Source of the DNA: Aminobacter carboxidus
Lineage (GTDB): Bacteria; Pseudomonadota; Alphaproteobacteria; Rhizobiales; Rhizobiaceae
Assembly (NCBI RefSeq): GCF_014863355.1
Contig: NZ_JACZEP010000017.1
Span: 18,887-82,886 of the forward strand
Length of the DNA stretch: 64,000 bases
Direction: 5' to 3'
The stretch's first letter is position 1. Every line of letters starts with the position of its first letter. Below are positions 46,144 through 54,633 of the stretch, in pieces. The position numbers were made by a program, and so were the translations under genes. The notes under the pieces were generated by a model. It saw only the letters and a list, made by a program, of their open reading frames with translations, was not told where the DNA came from and did no database searches.

Positions 46144-46553
46144 TGCTGCTCGGTTCCTTCCACGACGCCTCAAAGATCCGGCACCACGAGGCCGCCCAGT
46201 GGGTAGCCAATGCCATCGAGCAGCTCCGGCGCGATGCCCAAGTGAAGGCGGCGCGAACCGCGGCGCTCGACTACGAACTCTACCAGACCCTTGCCAATAT
46301 CCCCCGTCCATACAAGGCGCCGGCGCTGGAGCTCATCGAGCGCGTCGCGGCCTGGCACCGCGTATCCGTTGGGGACATCAAGTCGCCGGCGAGGTCGCGG
46401 TACATCATCGAGGCCCGTTTCGATGCCATCGCAGCGGTCAAGATCGCCTATCCGAAGATCAGCCTGCCTAAGCTCGGACAGATGTTCTGCCGCGACAACT
46501 CCACCATTTTGCACGCGCTCCGGGTGAGGGGGATTTCATGTTCGAGACGATGA
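46143..46553 (+). CDS. Stand-alone DnaA domain IV-like DNA-binding protein
   Basis: 136 residues; ATG 46143 shares a base with the helicase stop (TGATG). Residues ~62-128 match the DNA-binding domain IV of the replication initiator DnaA: IERVAAWHRVSVGDIKSPAR then ARFDAIAAVKIAY, KISLPKLGQMFCRD and NSTILHALR, where DnaA has GRDHTTVLHA. The AAA+ domain is absent and the first ~60 residues are a different helical region. It could bind DnaA boxes to steer host initiation or mark the phage origin. Confidence 0.75.
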   Translation: MLLGSFHDASKIRHHEAAQWVANAIEQLRRDAQVKAARTAALDYELYQTLANIPRPYKAPALELIERVAAWHRVSVGDIKSPARSRYIIEARFDAIAAVKIAYPKISLPKLGQMFCRDNSTILHALRVRGISCSRR

Positions 46554-46874
46554 CCTCTGCCGCCGCGCTAGCGAAATGATTAGCCTCCGCCTCATAAGGC
46601 GCGAAACGAATCTTGTCGGAACCGGGTTTGGTTCTGGTCCGGGATCGGGTGAGGGGCCCGGAGGTGTCGGTGGACCGGGATCGGGCACCGGCCGAGGCCG
46701 GGTTGCGGCTTGCATCGGCGGCACCCGAACCTCGTCTGGATTAGGCAAAGGTTCCTCATCTGGCAGACGGTCAGGGTCCGGCTCATCGATTGGTCTAGGC
46801 TCTCGCTCCGGCTCTGGCGACGGCAGCGGGTTCGGCATGTCTTCGTCTGGGATAGGCTTTTTCGGTCCAGCCAT
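46536..46874 (-). CDS. Proline/aspartate-rich repetitive protein
   Basis: 112 residues from ATG 46874 with GAGGAG 9 nt upstream. MAGPKKPIPDEDMPNPLPSP, then repeated P-D/E-P units (PIDEPDPDRLPDEEPLPNPD, PDPGPPTPPGPSPDPGPEPN) and a basic tail. The plus-strand frame opposite is its glycine-rich shadow and has a weaker start. Such PxDE-type proteins exist in rhizobial genomes; an extended disordered linker or decoy is likely. It runs against the operon and overlaps the DnaA-like 3' end by 18 nt. Confidence 0.55.
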   Translation of the reverse strand: MAGPKKPIPDEDMPNPLPSPEPEREPRPIDEPDPDRLPDEEPLPNPDEVRVPPMQAATRPRPVPDPGPPTPPGPSPDPGPEPNPVPTRFVSRLMRRRLIISLARRQRSSSRT

Positions 46875-46954
46875 TTGGCGTGCTCCTCGTTGGCTCTTGA
46901 AAACCAAACCGGCCATTGCCCACATCGTTCCATCTGAGGTCGGAGGGTGCGGCC

Positions 46955-47662
46955 ATGGCTGACCGCCCCATCCTCTTTTCCGGGCCCATGGTCCGCGCCC
47001 TGCTAGCTGACAGGAAGACGCAGACGCGTCGGATCATCGACTTCGCCGGTGTCGACAAGGTCGTCGAGTTCGTCCGTGTCGGTTTCGATAGGGATACAGG
47101 GGTCCCGTTCTTCGAGATGAAGGGCGGTGCTGGCCAGTTCCTCACGCGGCCGAAGGGTAGGCACTTCGTCGACCACCATTACTCGCCGCGGTTCGGCGTC
47201 GGCGACCGTCTCTATGTCCGCGAGGCGCATGCGATTGTTCCCCGGACGGCCTACCGTTGCAGCGAAGGCGTCGAGCAGATGCTTCGCCCCGACGACGACC
47301 ATGACGCTGCGATCTTCAGGTGCGGATGGGACCGTAGCATACCCAAATGGCGGCCAGGCATTCACATGCCGCGCTGGGCGTCGCGCCTTACCCTCACCGT
47401 GACCGACGTCCGTGTGCAGCGCCTTCAAGAGATCAGCGAGGCGGATGCGATTGCCGAAGGAGCTTGGTCTAACGGCAAGGGCTACACATGCTTTGAGACG
47501 AACGCTGGCAGAACGGAAATGCTGCCGGCGGCGCGACCAGCATTCGCTGAATTGTGGAACAGCCTCAACGCCGAGCGCGGCTACGGCTGGTACGTCAACC
47601 CATGGGTGACCGTGACCACCTTCGCCGTTGAGCGTCGGAACATCGACGAGGTGGCACCATGA
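46955..47662 (+). CDS. ASCH-like phage protein
   Basis: 235 residues from ATG 46955 with GGAGG 9 nt upstream. MADRPILFSGPMVRALLADR then KTQTRRIIDF, and later FGVGDRLYVREAH, WASRLTLTVTDVRVQRLQEI and AFAELWNSLNAERGYGW. This is the widespread phage protein of the ASCH/morphogenetic type: the KTQTRR box and the D-x-RVQRLQ-ISE-DA segment are diagnostic. ASCH domains bind RNA or modified nucleotides; biological role in phages is unclear. Confidence 0.8.
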   Translation: MADRPILFSGPMVRALLADRKTQTRRIIDFAGVDKVVEFVRVGFDRDTGVPFFEMKGGAGQFLTRPKGRHFVDHHYSPRFGVGDRLYVREAHAIVPRTAYRCSEGVEQMLRPDDDHDAAIFRCGWDRSIPKWRPGIHMPRWASRLTLTVTDVRVQRLQEISEADAIAEGAWSNGKGYTCFETNAGRTEMLPAARPAFAELWNSLNAERGYGWYVNPWVTVTTFAVERRNIDEVAP

Positions 47663-47682
47663 GCCAGCGGAAACTGTCTGGC

Positions 47683-47991
47683 TTATCGCGCTCTGCCTTC
47701 GAGGCTGGCGAGGGCTTCCTGAACTCGATCGAAAATTGCCGGATCATGGGCCCGAGATGCCTTCATCTGGGCGACCGCAGATTTGGCCTCACTGTCGGAA
47801 AGCGAGAAACCAGTTTCGCTATCGCCCCATTTCATTTTGACTTGGAAACCACCTGCCTTCCCCGTGGACACCAGAATTTGAGGCAGCCCATCGAGGCTAT
47901 TGCCGTTCACCTTCAAGTCATGAATCACGGCCAAGGCCGTCGCGCCTGCAATGTCAGCGCCAGAAATTCCAAGCGTTTGGTAGTAGGTCAA
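47683..47991 (-). CDS. Small minus-strand protein of unknown function
   Basis: 102 residues from TTG 47991 with AGGAG 7 nt upstream. The product is well formed: SGADIAGATALAVIHDLKVN, GGFQVKMKWGDSETGFSLSD, KSAVAQMKASRAHD. The opposite plus frame (47659-48069) starts in an ATGA overlap but its product looks non-protein. A short minus-strand cargo gene inside the rightward segment; function unknown. Confidence 0.55.
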   Translation of the reverse strand: MTYYQTLGISGADIAGATALAVIHDLKVNGNSLDGLPQILVSTGKAGGFQVKMKWGDSETGFSLSDSEAKSAVAQMKASRAHDPAIFDRVQEALASLEGRAR

Positions 47992-48061
47992 TCTACATCT
48001 CCTGTTTCTGGCTTAGGCGTACATCTGAGATATACGGCGCACAAGCGGGCATGGTGGCACC

Positions 48062-48391
48062 ATGTCTGAGCGGATCCCATGCATCAATCCGCGCTGCCGG
48101 CGCACCTTCGCCGATGACGGCAAATCTAGCGAGATCATTTGCGGGAAGTGCTTCCGGACCTTGCCGGAAGCAACGCGCAAGCAGCACCGCCGCTACTGGC
48201 GCAAGATCCACAAGTGGGAGCGCCGCATCACACGCACCGGCGACGAATTGAACATCTTCCGGATGCGGGCAGTTCGCGACACGTTGTCGATGCGTCTCAA
48301 TATGCATTGGGACACATGCATCAAGCCGTTCTTCCTGGCACCTGAAAAGCCAGCTGGCCTCGACGCCTTCTTCGAAGAGGTCGGGTTTTGA
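48062..48391 (+). CDS. Small zinc-finger-like protein
   Basis: 109 residues. Four cysteines at the N-terminus (IPCINPRCRRTFADDG, IICGKCFRTLP) form one zinc site, followed by a basic helical region (RKQHRRYWRKIHKWERRITR). It precedes the excisionase/integrase pair with TTGA coupling to the next ORF. Possible DNA- or RNA-binding regulator. Confidence 0.62.
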   Translation: MSERIPCINPRCRRTFADDGKSSEIICGKCFRTLPEATRKQHRRYWRKIHKWERRITRTGDELNIFRMRAVRDTLSMRLNMHWDTCIKPFFLAPEKPAGLDAFFEEVGF

Positions 48392-48897
48392 AGCCGGTAC
48401 TCGTCCATCGCTATTCGTGGCTCATACCTGAGGCCATCGAGGCTCTGCTTGGCGACGACGCCGGCGACGCCAAGGGCTGGCGGATGAGGGTCGAGGGCGA
48501 CGAGCTCGTCGTCGACATAGTGGAACCGGCCTCCCGTTTGCCTCAAGCCAAGAGCGAGGAATCGCGTCCGGCCGCCTCAGACGAGGGATCGTCGGCGCCG
48601 GAGACAAAATCGAAGTCGGTAAACTCGATTCCCGAAAAGGCGACCTCAGGTCAATCAGAGCGCAAAGGCGGCCCGCTGGCCCGCACCGCCGCAATCATTG
48701 GGGGCGAAAAGGGATTCTGGACCTTTGCCAAGCACAAATACGGTGAGGAAATCTCGTCGGCCGACCAAGCTGAGGCCTGGATAAAAAAGGTCTGTAGCAT
48801 CGAGAGCCGTGTCGATCTCGATCACGAGCCCCGCTCCGCCCAGGTATTCCGTCCGATCGAGAAGGCATATCGGCTCTGGCTCGAGGGCTATGACTGA
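48388..48897 (+). CDS. Unknown protein with conserved C-terminal phage domain
   Basis: 169 residues from TTG 48388 (overlap TTGA). Residues 1-45 compact, 50-95 Ser/Glu-rich linker, then a conserved helical domain (TAAIIGGEKGFWTFAKHKYG, SADQAEAWIKKVCSIESRVD, AYRLWLEGYD). I have seen the C-terminal pattern in rhizobial prophages near integrase, function undefined. Shares a base with the excisionase start. Confidence 0.55.
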   Translation: MKPVLVHRYSWLIPEAIEALLGDDAGDAKGWRMRVEGDELVVDIVEPASRLPQAKSEESRPAASDEGSSAPETKSKSVNSIPEKATSGQSERKGGPLARTAAIIGGEKGFWTFAKHKYGEEISSADQAEAWIKKVCSIESRVDLDHEPRSAQVFRPIEKAYRLWLEGYD

Positions 48898-49175
48898 TGG
48901 CCAGGCGTACCATCTTGATGCCACCAACGCTGGTACCGCGCGGTCTCAGCCGCGAAGAGGCCGCGGCATATCTCGGTATAGGCACCACATTGTTCGATGA
49001 TCTCGTCAAGCTTGGTCAGATGCCAGACGCCAAGAAGCTAAAGGGTGCGGTGCGCTGGGATCGGCTGCAGCTTGACTGCGCATTCGAAAAGTTGCCGTCT
49101 AATGGCGAGGGCGCGCAGCAGGGTGACGACGAACAGAAGCCCGAAGACGATCCCTGGAGCAAAGTGCGTGCCTGA
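48897..49175 (+). CDS. Excisionase-like MerR-type HTH protein
   Basis: 92 residues. The HTH is GLSREEAAAYLGIGTTLFDD then LVKLGQMPDAKKLKGAVRWD, the AlpA/Xis-type recognition helix and wing; the tail is acidic. Directly upstream of the integrase, the normal excisionase place in tRNA-integrating prophages. Could also repress int. Confidence 0.75.
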   Translation: MARRTILMPPTLVPRGLSREEAAAYLGIGTTLFDDLVKLGQMPDAKKLKGAVRWDRLQLDCAFEKLPSNGEGAQQGDDEQKPEDDPWSKVRA

Positions 49176-49185
49176 AGGGTCGGAC

Positions 49186-50322
49186 ATGATTGTGAGCCTG
49201 AAGCTCAAGAACGTGTGTCGCGAAGTCGATCGGCACCAAACGGTTCGGTACTACTACCGGAAAAAGCCGGGGCCGCGCATCGTGTTAAAGGGTGAGTTTG
49301 GTTCCGACGAGTTCCTGCAGTCGTATCAGGATGCCAAGGCCGGGCTTTTGCGGCCGGCTCCGAGGTTTACAACGGCTAAGCTGGCGGAGGTTCGGAAGAA
49401 CACCCTGCGTTGGCTATGCATGACGTACTTCGAGAGCGCCAATTTCAGGCTCCTCGGAAAGGATACCCAGCGTGTCCGCCGCCAGATCCTGGAGCACTGT
49501 CTTGAGGAGCCAGTCGAGCCCGGATCAGAGGTGCTGTTTTCGGAGTTCCCGCTTGAGCGGCTTTCACCAAAGGCGATCAAGGCGCTGCGCGATCGCAAGC
49601 TTGATCTACCGGAAGCCGCCAACGGTCGTGTCAAGGCGTTGCGGCAGGTCTTCGCCTTTGCTGTCGAAGAAGAAGGCGAAAACGGCGATTCGCTGATGGA
49701 GAGGAACCCGGCAAAGGATGTCGGATACCTCGACAGCAACAACCCGGATGGCTTCCATAGCTGGTCGATTGAAGAGGTCCGCCAATACGAGGCCAAGCAT
49801 CCGATAGGAACCAAGGCCAGGTTGGCCCTCGCGCTCCTGCTTTTCACGATGCAGCGGCGCTCCGATGTCATCCTGTTCGGAAAACAGCACGTCCGAATCA
49901 ACCCTGACCCGCAGGAAGACGAATTCGAGCGAACTCTTGTGTTCACCCAATTCAAGGGACGGAAGCGGAATCCGGTCACACTCGATGTCCCGGTCATCCC
50001 GCACCTCTGGGAAATCGTCGAAAAAAGCCCGATCGGTGATCTGACATTCCTCGTCACCGCGTTCGGCCGCGGTTTCACCAGTGCTGGATTCGGTAACAAG
50101 ATGCGGCAGTGGTGCGATGAGGCCAAGCTGCCGCAGTGCAGTGCTCATGGCCTTCGCAAGGCCGGGCTATCTGTGCTCGCCGAGCTGGGATGCAGCACCA
50201 AGCAGATCATGTCGATTTCGGGTCACCAGACCGAAAAAGAGGTCACCCGTTACACGCGTTCGGCGGACCAAAAGAAGCTGGCAACGGCAGCGATGACGAA
50301 GCTGGCTCGGAACAGAGCTTGA
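49186..50322 (+). CDS. Tyrosine-family integrase
   Basis: 378 residues from ATG 49186 (a GTG at 49168 is possible). N-terminal SAM-like and core-binding regions (about 1-170), then catalytic residues Arg224 (LLLFTMQRRSD), His321 and Arg324 (SAHGLRKAG), His347 (SISGHQT) and Tyr356 (TRYTRSA). All tyrosine-recombinase residues are present, so it should be active. It reads toward tRNA-Phe, whose 3' end lies 89 bp beyond the stop, fitting integration at the tRNA 3' end. Confidence 0.92.
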   Translation: MIVSLKLKNVCREVDRHQTVRYYYRKKPGPRIVLKGEFGSDEFLQSYQDAKAGLLRPAPRFTTAKLAEVRKNTLRWLCMTYFESANFRLLGKDTQRVRRQILEHCLEEPVEPGSEVLFSEFPLERLSPKAIKALRDRKLDLPEAANGRVKALRQVFAFAVEEEGENGDSLMERNPAKDVGYLDSNNPDGFHSWSIEEVRQYEAKHPIGTKARLALALLLFTMQRRSDVILFGKQHVRINPDPQEDEFERTLVFTQFKGRKRNPVTLDVPVIPHLWEIVEKSPIGDLTFLVTAFGRGFTSAGFGNKMRQWCDEAKLPQCSAHGLRKAGLSVLAELGCSTKQIMSISGHQTEKEVTRYTRSADQKKLATAAMTKLARNRA

Positions 50323-50411
50323 ACAGATTTGCCCTAACCTTTTGCCCGATGTGATTCTGTTCGGGAAAAAAGGCGATAAAATCGAGTGTTATCAGTGGGG
50401 TGAAAAAGGAG

Positions 50412-50487
50412 TGGTGCCCAGACGCGGATTCGAACCACGGACACGCGGATTTTCAATCCGCTGCTCTACCAACTGAGCTATCTGGGC
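50412..50487 (-). tRNA. tRNA-Phe (GAA), prophage attachment target
   Basis: 76 nt with acceptor GCCCAGA/TCTGGGC, anticodon arm GCGGATTGAAAATCCGC with GAA anticodon, T-loop TTCGAAT and encoded CCA. Its 3' end faces the integrase, the classical attachment geometry: the integrating phage restores the tRNA 3' half. The core of the attachment site is probably within 50412-50450; the second copy is not in the window. Confidence 0.95.
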
Positions 50488-50650
50488 CTAGTTCCAGGAT
50501 CGGGCCAGAAGCCTTGATCCGGATGCCTTGAGTGGTGCGCTGCACCCTTGAAAGCGGGTGGGTTATAACACGAGATTTGCCGCTGTCCAGCGCCTGCGGC
50601 GTGTTTTTCTGGAAGAAATCACAGGCCGTTGCGTAAGCAGCGACTGCCGC

Positions 50651-50869
50651 TCAGTGCTGTTCGCCGGCTTCGCCGTTTCCGGCCGAATCCTCGTCTTCGT
50701 CATCGCGAACGGGAATGGCGTAGCTGCCCGAAAGCCAGCGGTTGAGGTCGACGGCCTTGCAACGCGGCGAGCAGAACGGGTAGCTGTCGCGCGCCGAGGC
50801 CTTGCCGCATTCGGGGCAGGCGATCTTGGCGCGCAGGGGCGTTACGACGGCGTCGGGCTTGTCGGTCAT
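50651..50869 (-). CDS. yacG: DNA gyrase inhibitor YacG
   Basis: 72 residues from ATG 50869. Four-cysteine zinc ribbon [10 protein letters not shown] ... [16 protein letters not shown] and the SGSYAIP motif are diagnostic of YacG. It binds GyrB and inhibits gyrase. ATGA overlap with maf shows co-transcription. Acidic C-terminus (DDEDEDSAG). Confidence 0.9.
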   Translation of the reverse strand: MTDKPDAVVTPLRAKIACPECGKASARDSYPFCSPRCKAVDLNRWLSGSYAIPVRDDEDEDSAGNGEAGEQH

Positions 50870-51495
50870 ATGCGAGCGCCGGCCTGCCAGTTGAGCTGGA
50901 CCTGATAGCCTTCGCCTGAAAGCAGCAATGTCGTTTCGTAGAGCGGCAGGCCCACCACATTGGTGTAGGAGCCGACGAGCTTGACCACGAAGGTGCCGGC
51001 GAGGCCCTGGATGCCATAGCCGCCGGCCTTGCCGCGCCATTCACCCGAGCCGAGATAGTTTTCCATGTCCTGCTTCGACAGGCGCTTGAAGCGCACGCGC
51101 GTTTCGACCAGCCGCTGGCGCAGCTTGCCGGCAGGCGTCACCAGCGCGAGGCCGGTGTAGACCCGATGCGAGCGGCCCGAAAGCAGTTGCAGGCAATGCA
51201 GCGCCTCGTCGGATGTCTCGGCCTTGGGCAGGATGCGCCGGCCGACGGCAACGACCGTGTCGGCGGCAAGGATGAAGCCGGAAGCCGGCTCGGCTTCCTT
51301 GGAAAGCACGTCGTGCGCCTTCTGGGCCTTGGTCACCGACAGGCGTTTGGCCAGCGAGCGCGGATGTTCGGCCCGCATCGGGCGTTCGTCGACATCCGCT
51401 GGGAACAGCCGATCGGGCTCGATGCCTGCCTGCTGCAACAGCTCGACACGGCGGGGCGAACCCGAGGCAAGCACAAGCTTTTGCAGATCGCTCAA
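50866..51495 (-). CDS. maf: Maf-family nucleotide pyrophosphatase
   Basis: 209 residues. [20 protein letters not shown] at the N-terminus, [17 protein letters not shown] in the middle and [14 protein letters not shown] are Maf signatures (R-x-x-LL, the catalytic Asp in AADTVV). These enzymes hydrolyse non-canonical or dTTP/UTP-type nucleoside triphosphates and affect septation. Operon with yacG; infA lies upstream. Confidence 0.92.
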   Translation of the reverse strand: MSDLQKLVLASGSPRRVELLQQAGIEPDRLFPADVDERPMRAEHPRSLAKRLSVTKAQKAHDVLSKEAEPASGFILAADTVVAVGRRILPKAETSDEALHCLQLLSGRSHRVYTGLALVTPAGKLRQRLVETRVRFKRLSKQDMENYLGSGEWRGKAGGYGIQGLAGTFVVKLVGSYTNVVGLPLYETTLLLSGEGYQVQLNWQAGARI

Positions 51496-51544
51496 TCCAT
51501 GATCCTGTAGGCTGAGACCGGCCGACGTGCTGATAGCAGGCGGC

Positions 51545-51763
51545 TTACTTGAAGCGGTAGGTGATACGGCCCTTGGTCAGGTCGTAGGGCGTCATTTCGA
51601 CGAGGACCTTGTCGCCGGTGAGAACGCGGATGCGGTTCTTGCGCATGCGGCCAGCGGTGTGGGCGATGATTTCGTGTTCGTTTTCGAGCTTGACCCGGAA
51701 CATCGCATTCGGCAACAATTCCGTAACAACGCCCGGGAACTCGAGGACTTCTTCCTTCGGCAT
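51545..51763 (-). CDS. infA: Translation initiation factor IF-1
   Basis: 72 residues from ATG 51763, the exact length of IF-1. [40 protein letters not shown], then [20 protein letters not shown], the OB-fold pattern of IF-1. Binds the ribosomal A site during initiation. Followed by maf and yacG in the same direction. Confidence 0.97.
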
Positions 51764-51850
51764 TCGGTACCTTTGGTTTGGATGACTTTCCGGCGACCTG
51801 GCCGGAATTTTCGCGGAACCTATATGATATTCCACGCTTTGTGAACACGC

Positions 51851-52309
51851 TTAATCGGCGTCGTTTTCTTGTGTCTCGGCGGCAAATCGTTTGGCCATTC
51901 TGTGCTTCAGCCGCTCACGTACGTCGCGATAGGCGTGCATGATCTGGTCGCGCGTCCCGGTGATCACCGTTGGATCGGGCGTCGGCCAGTATTCGACGTC
52001 GACCGCCATCGAGCGGGTGAATTCGAGTGCCGCATGGTGCGCCTCGGGTGCGAGCGTCACGATCAGGTCGAAATAGTTGTCCTCAAGATCATCGATGGTG
52101 CGCGGCTGGTGTTCGTCGAGCCCCATGCCTTCCTCGGCAAGCACGGCATCGACGAAGGGGTCGCGGTCGCCGGCGCGCACGCCAGCTGACGCCACGAAGA
52201 TCGAGGCTGGCAGAGCATGGCGGGCAATCGCCTCGGCCATCGGCGAGCGGACCGAGTTCATTCGACACATGAACAGGATGGAGCGCGGAGAGGTGCCGTT
52301 TGCCGCCAT
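51851..52309 (-). CDS. Low-molecular-weight phosphatase-family protein
   Basis: 152 residues. The P-loop CX5R is ILFMCRMNSVRSPMAEAIAR near the N-terminus, and the general-acid Asp is in WPTPDPTVITG. This is the arsenate reductase/LMW protein-tyrosine-phosphatase fold; substrate unknown. Lies 3 nt after the UPF0262 gene, the conserved rhizobial order. Confidence 0.85.
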   Translation of the reverse strand: MAANGTSPRSILFMCRMNSVRSPMAEAIARHALPASIFVASAGVRAGDRDPFVDAVLAEEGMGLDEHQPRTIDDLEDNYFDLIVTLAPEAHHAALEFTRSMAVDVEYWPTPDPTVITGTRDQIMHAYRDVRERLKHRMAKRFAAETQENDAD

Positions 52310-52312
52310 ACG

Positions 52313-52798
52313 TCATCCGCGCCAGTGAAGCACGCAGATCAGCGTGAAAAGGCGCCGCGCGGTGTCGAAGTCGATCTCGATCTTGCCGGAGAGACGGTCG
52401 AGCAAGGTCTGCGAGCCTTCATTGTGCAGGCCGCGCCTGCCCATGTCGATCGCCTCGATCTGGCTTGGCGTCGAAGAGCGGATCGCCTCGTAATAGCTTT
52501 CGCAGATCATGAAGTAGTCCTTCACGATGCGGCGGAACGGCGTCAGCGACAGGATGTGGGTGACGACTGCTTCGCCATGCTCGCGTGAGATGGCGAAGAC
52601 CAGCCTGGCGTCTACCAGCGACAGCTTGAGCCGGTAAGGGCCATGGCCATCGTCATTGATCGGATGGAAGCTGTTTTCTTCGATCAGGTCGAAGATCGCC
52701 ACAGCCCGTTCATGCTCGACGTCGGGCGTCGAACGGCCGATCGATTCGTCGAGTTCGACGTCGACCAGGCGGGAGCGTGCGTGGCCTTTGTCGGACAT
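52313..52798 (-). CDS. UPF0262 family protein
   Basis: 161 residues, the family length. [39 protein letters not shown] then [16 protein letters not shown] and [20 protein letters not shown] match UPF0262, a conserved alphaproteobacterial family of unknown function always next to hisD. Coupled between hisD and the phosphatase gene. Confidence 0.9.
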   Translation of the reverse strand: MSDKGHARSRLVDVELDESIGRSTPDVEHERAVAIFDLIEENSFHPINDDGHGPYRLKLSLVDARLVFAISREHGEAVVTHILSLTPFRRIVKDYFMICESYYEAIRSSTPSQIEAIDMGRRGLHNEGSQTLLDRLSGKIEIDFDTARRLFTLICVLHWRG

Positions 52799-52804
52799 CG
52801 CCGC

Positions 52805-54097
52805 CTACATGTTCAATCTGATGGCGACCGAGCGTGCATGCGCGTCGAGACCTTCGGCCTTGGCCAGCGCGATCGCCGCGGGCGCCAGCGCCCTGAGCTG
52901 ATCGGGGCCAAGCTTGAGGATCGAGCTGCGCTTGACGAAGTCGAGCACCGTCAGGCCTGAAGAAAAGCGCGCCGAGCGTGCCGTCGGCAACACGTGGTTG
53001 GAGCCACCGACATAGTCGCCGATGACTTCGGGCGTGTGCTTGCCGATGAAGATGGCACCGGCATTGCGGACCTTCGGCAGCATGGCTTCCGGATCGGCGA
53101 CGGCGAGTTCGAGATGCTCTGCGGCGATACGATTGACCAATGGCATGGCCGCATCGAAGTCGTCGACCAGGATGACAGCGCCAAAGTCGCGCCAGCTGGC
53201 GGCTGCCGTCTCGGCTCGGGGAAGCAGCTTGATCTGGCGCTCGACAGCCTCCTCCACCGACTTGCCGAAGGCGGCGTCGTCGGTGATCAGGATCGATTGC
53301 GCCGACACGTCGTGTTCGGCCTGGGCGAGCAGGTCCGCGGCCAGCCAGTCGGGGTCGTTGTCGCTGTCGGCAACAACAAGCACTTCCGACGGTCCGGCGA
53401 TCATGTCGATGCCGACTGTGCCGAACACCTGGCGCTTGGCCGCCGCGACATAAGCATTGCCGGGGCCGACGATCTTGGCGACAGGAGCAATGGTTTCGGT
53501 GCCATAGGCAAGGGCGGCAACAGCCTGGGCGCCGCCGACGCGGTAGATTTCCGACACGCCGGCAAGGTCGGCTGCAACAAGCGTAAGCGGGTTGATGACA
53601 CCGCCTGATGCCGGCACGACGATGACGATGCGCTCGACGCCGGCGACCTGCGCCGGCACGGCATTCATCAGCACCGAGCTTGGATAGCTCGCCGTGCCGC
53701 CGGGCACATAGAGCCCGACCGCCTCGACGGCGGTCCAGCGCGAGCCGAGCTCGACGCCGATCGGGTCGACATAACGGTCGTCCTTGGGCATCTGGCGGGC
53801 ATGGTGCGAACGGATGCGGTCGCGGGCAAAGCGCAGCGCCTCGACCGTCTCCGGATCGGCATCCTTGTAGGCTTGTTCGATGTCGGCGCGGGTCACTGCG
53901 ATGCCGAGCGTGCCGAGGTCGGCACGGTCGAATTTCAAGGTGTAGTCGATCAGCGCTGCGTCGCCGCGGTCACGCACGTCGTCAATGATGGCGCGCACCG
54001 TCGCATCGACGTCGTGAGAGACCTCGCGCTTGGTCGTCAGGAAGGCGGCGAAGCGCTTTTCGAAGTCTGCGTCTGATTGGCGAAGCGTGATGGCCAT
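52805..54097 (-). CDS. hisD: Histidinol dehydrogenase
   Basis: 430 residues. VEAVGLYVPGGTASYPSSVL, VDMIAGPSEVLVVADSDNDP (conserved GPSE), AEHDVSAQSILITDDA and the zinc-site region GSNHVLPTARSARFSSGLTV are hisD signatures. It catalyses the last two NAD-dependent steps of histidine biosynthesis. Normal length and complete. In rhizobia it heads the hisD-UPF0262-phosphatase-infA block, as here. Confidence 0.97.
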   Translation of the reverse strand: MAITLRQSDADFEKRFAAFLTTKREVSHDVDATVRAIIDDVRDRGDAALIDYTLKFDRADLGTLGIAVTRADIEQAYKDADPETVEALRFARDRIRSHHARQMPKDDRYVDPIGVELGSRWTAVEAVGLYVPGGTASYPSSVLMNAVPAQVAGVERIVIVVPASGGVINPLTLVAADLAGVSEIYRVGGAQAVAALAYGTETIAPVAKIVGPGNAYVAAAKRQVFGTVGIDMIAGPSEVLVVADSDNDPDWLAADLLAQAEHDVSAQSILITDDAAFGKSVEEAVERQIKLLPRAETAAASWRDFGAVILVDDFDAAMPLVNRIAAEHLELAVADPEAMLPKVRNAGAIFIGKHTPEVIGDYVGGSNHVLPTARSARFSSGLTVLDFVKRSSILKLGPDQLRALAPAAIALAKAEGLDAHARSVAIRLNM

Positions 54098-54110
54098 TGT
54101 CTGGAAATGC

Positions 54111-54545
54111 TCAGGTATTGTGGATGGGGCGGGATGAGGCCTGCCAGGCAGCGCCGGTGTCGGTCAGGCGCGCCTCTATGACCTCGACGTCGAGGCGGAT
54201 GGCGGCATCGCCGGAAAACAGCAGCTCGATCGTCCCGGTCGGGCCTTCTTCCCCGGCGAATCCGATCGCCAGAAGCTCCAGCACCTCGTCGGTCTTGGTA
54301 CGGGAAATGCCATGCAACTGGGCCGACAGCACGCGGTCGAAATGCAGGATCGACCTGCGCCGCTCGTATTTCGGCCGGAAGAAACCCTTCTTGGTTTCCC
54401 AGGCGAAGCGGTTCATCGCCAGCGCAAAACGCTTCGCAGGCGCATCAAATGCGATGTCGCCGACCTTGATCACCGCATCCTGCACATGCGCCGAAACGAT
54501 CTCCAGATCTTCTTCGTCGAGGGCGACTAGCTTGAGCAGGTTCAT
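54111..54545 (-). CDS. DUF2948 family protein
   Basis: 144 residues. MNLLKLVALDEEDLEIVSAH, VQDAVIKVGDIAFDAPAKRF, ERRRSILHFDRVLSAQLHGI and LLAIGFAGEEGPTGTIELLF are the DUF2948 pattern seen beside hisD in Hyphomicrobiales. Function unknown. Lies 13 bp before hisD, likely the same operon. Confidence 0.88.
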   Translation of the reverse strand: MNLLKLVALDEEDLEIVSAHVQDAVIKVGDIAFDAPAKRFALAMNRFAWETKKGFFRPKYERRRSILHFDRVLSAQLHGISRTKTDEVLELLAIGFAGEEGPTGTIELLFSGDAAIRLDVEVIEARLTDTGAAWQASSRPIHNT

Positions 54546-54633
54546 GTCCGGTCGGCTGCCTGTGCGGAAAGGTGATGCTTCCGGCTTTGTTAGGCGGTCT
54601 TGGTGCAGTGCGCAACCGCGTGTGAGGGCAAGT

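Noticed and set aside
46576..46962. Glycine/serine-rich 128-aa plus-strand frame
   Set aside because: It is the antisense image of the proline/acid-rich minus-strand gene, which has the proper ribosome site (GAGGAG) and start.
47659..48069. 136-aa plus-strand frame with an ATGA overlap
   Set aside because: Product is rich in Arg, Ser and His without structure; the minus-strand frame at 47683-47991 is far more protein-like.
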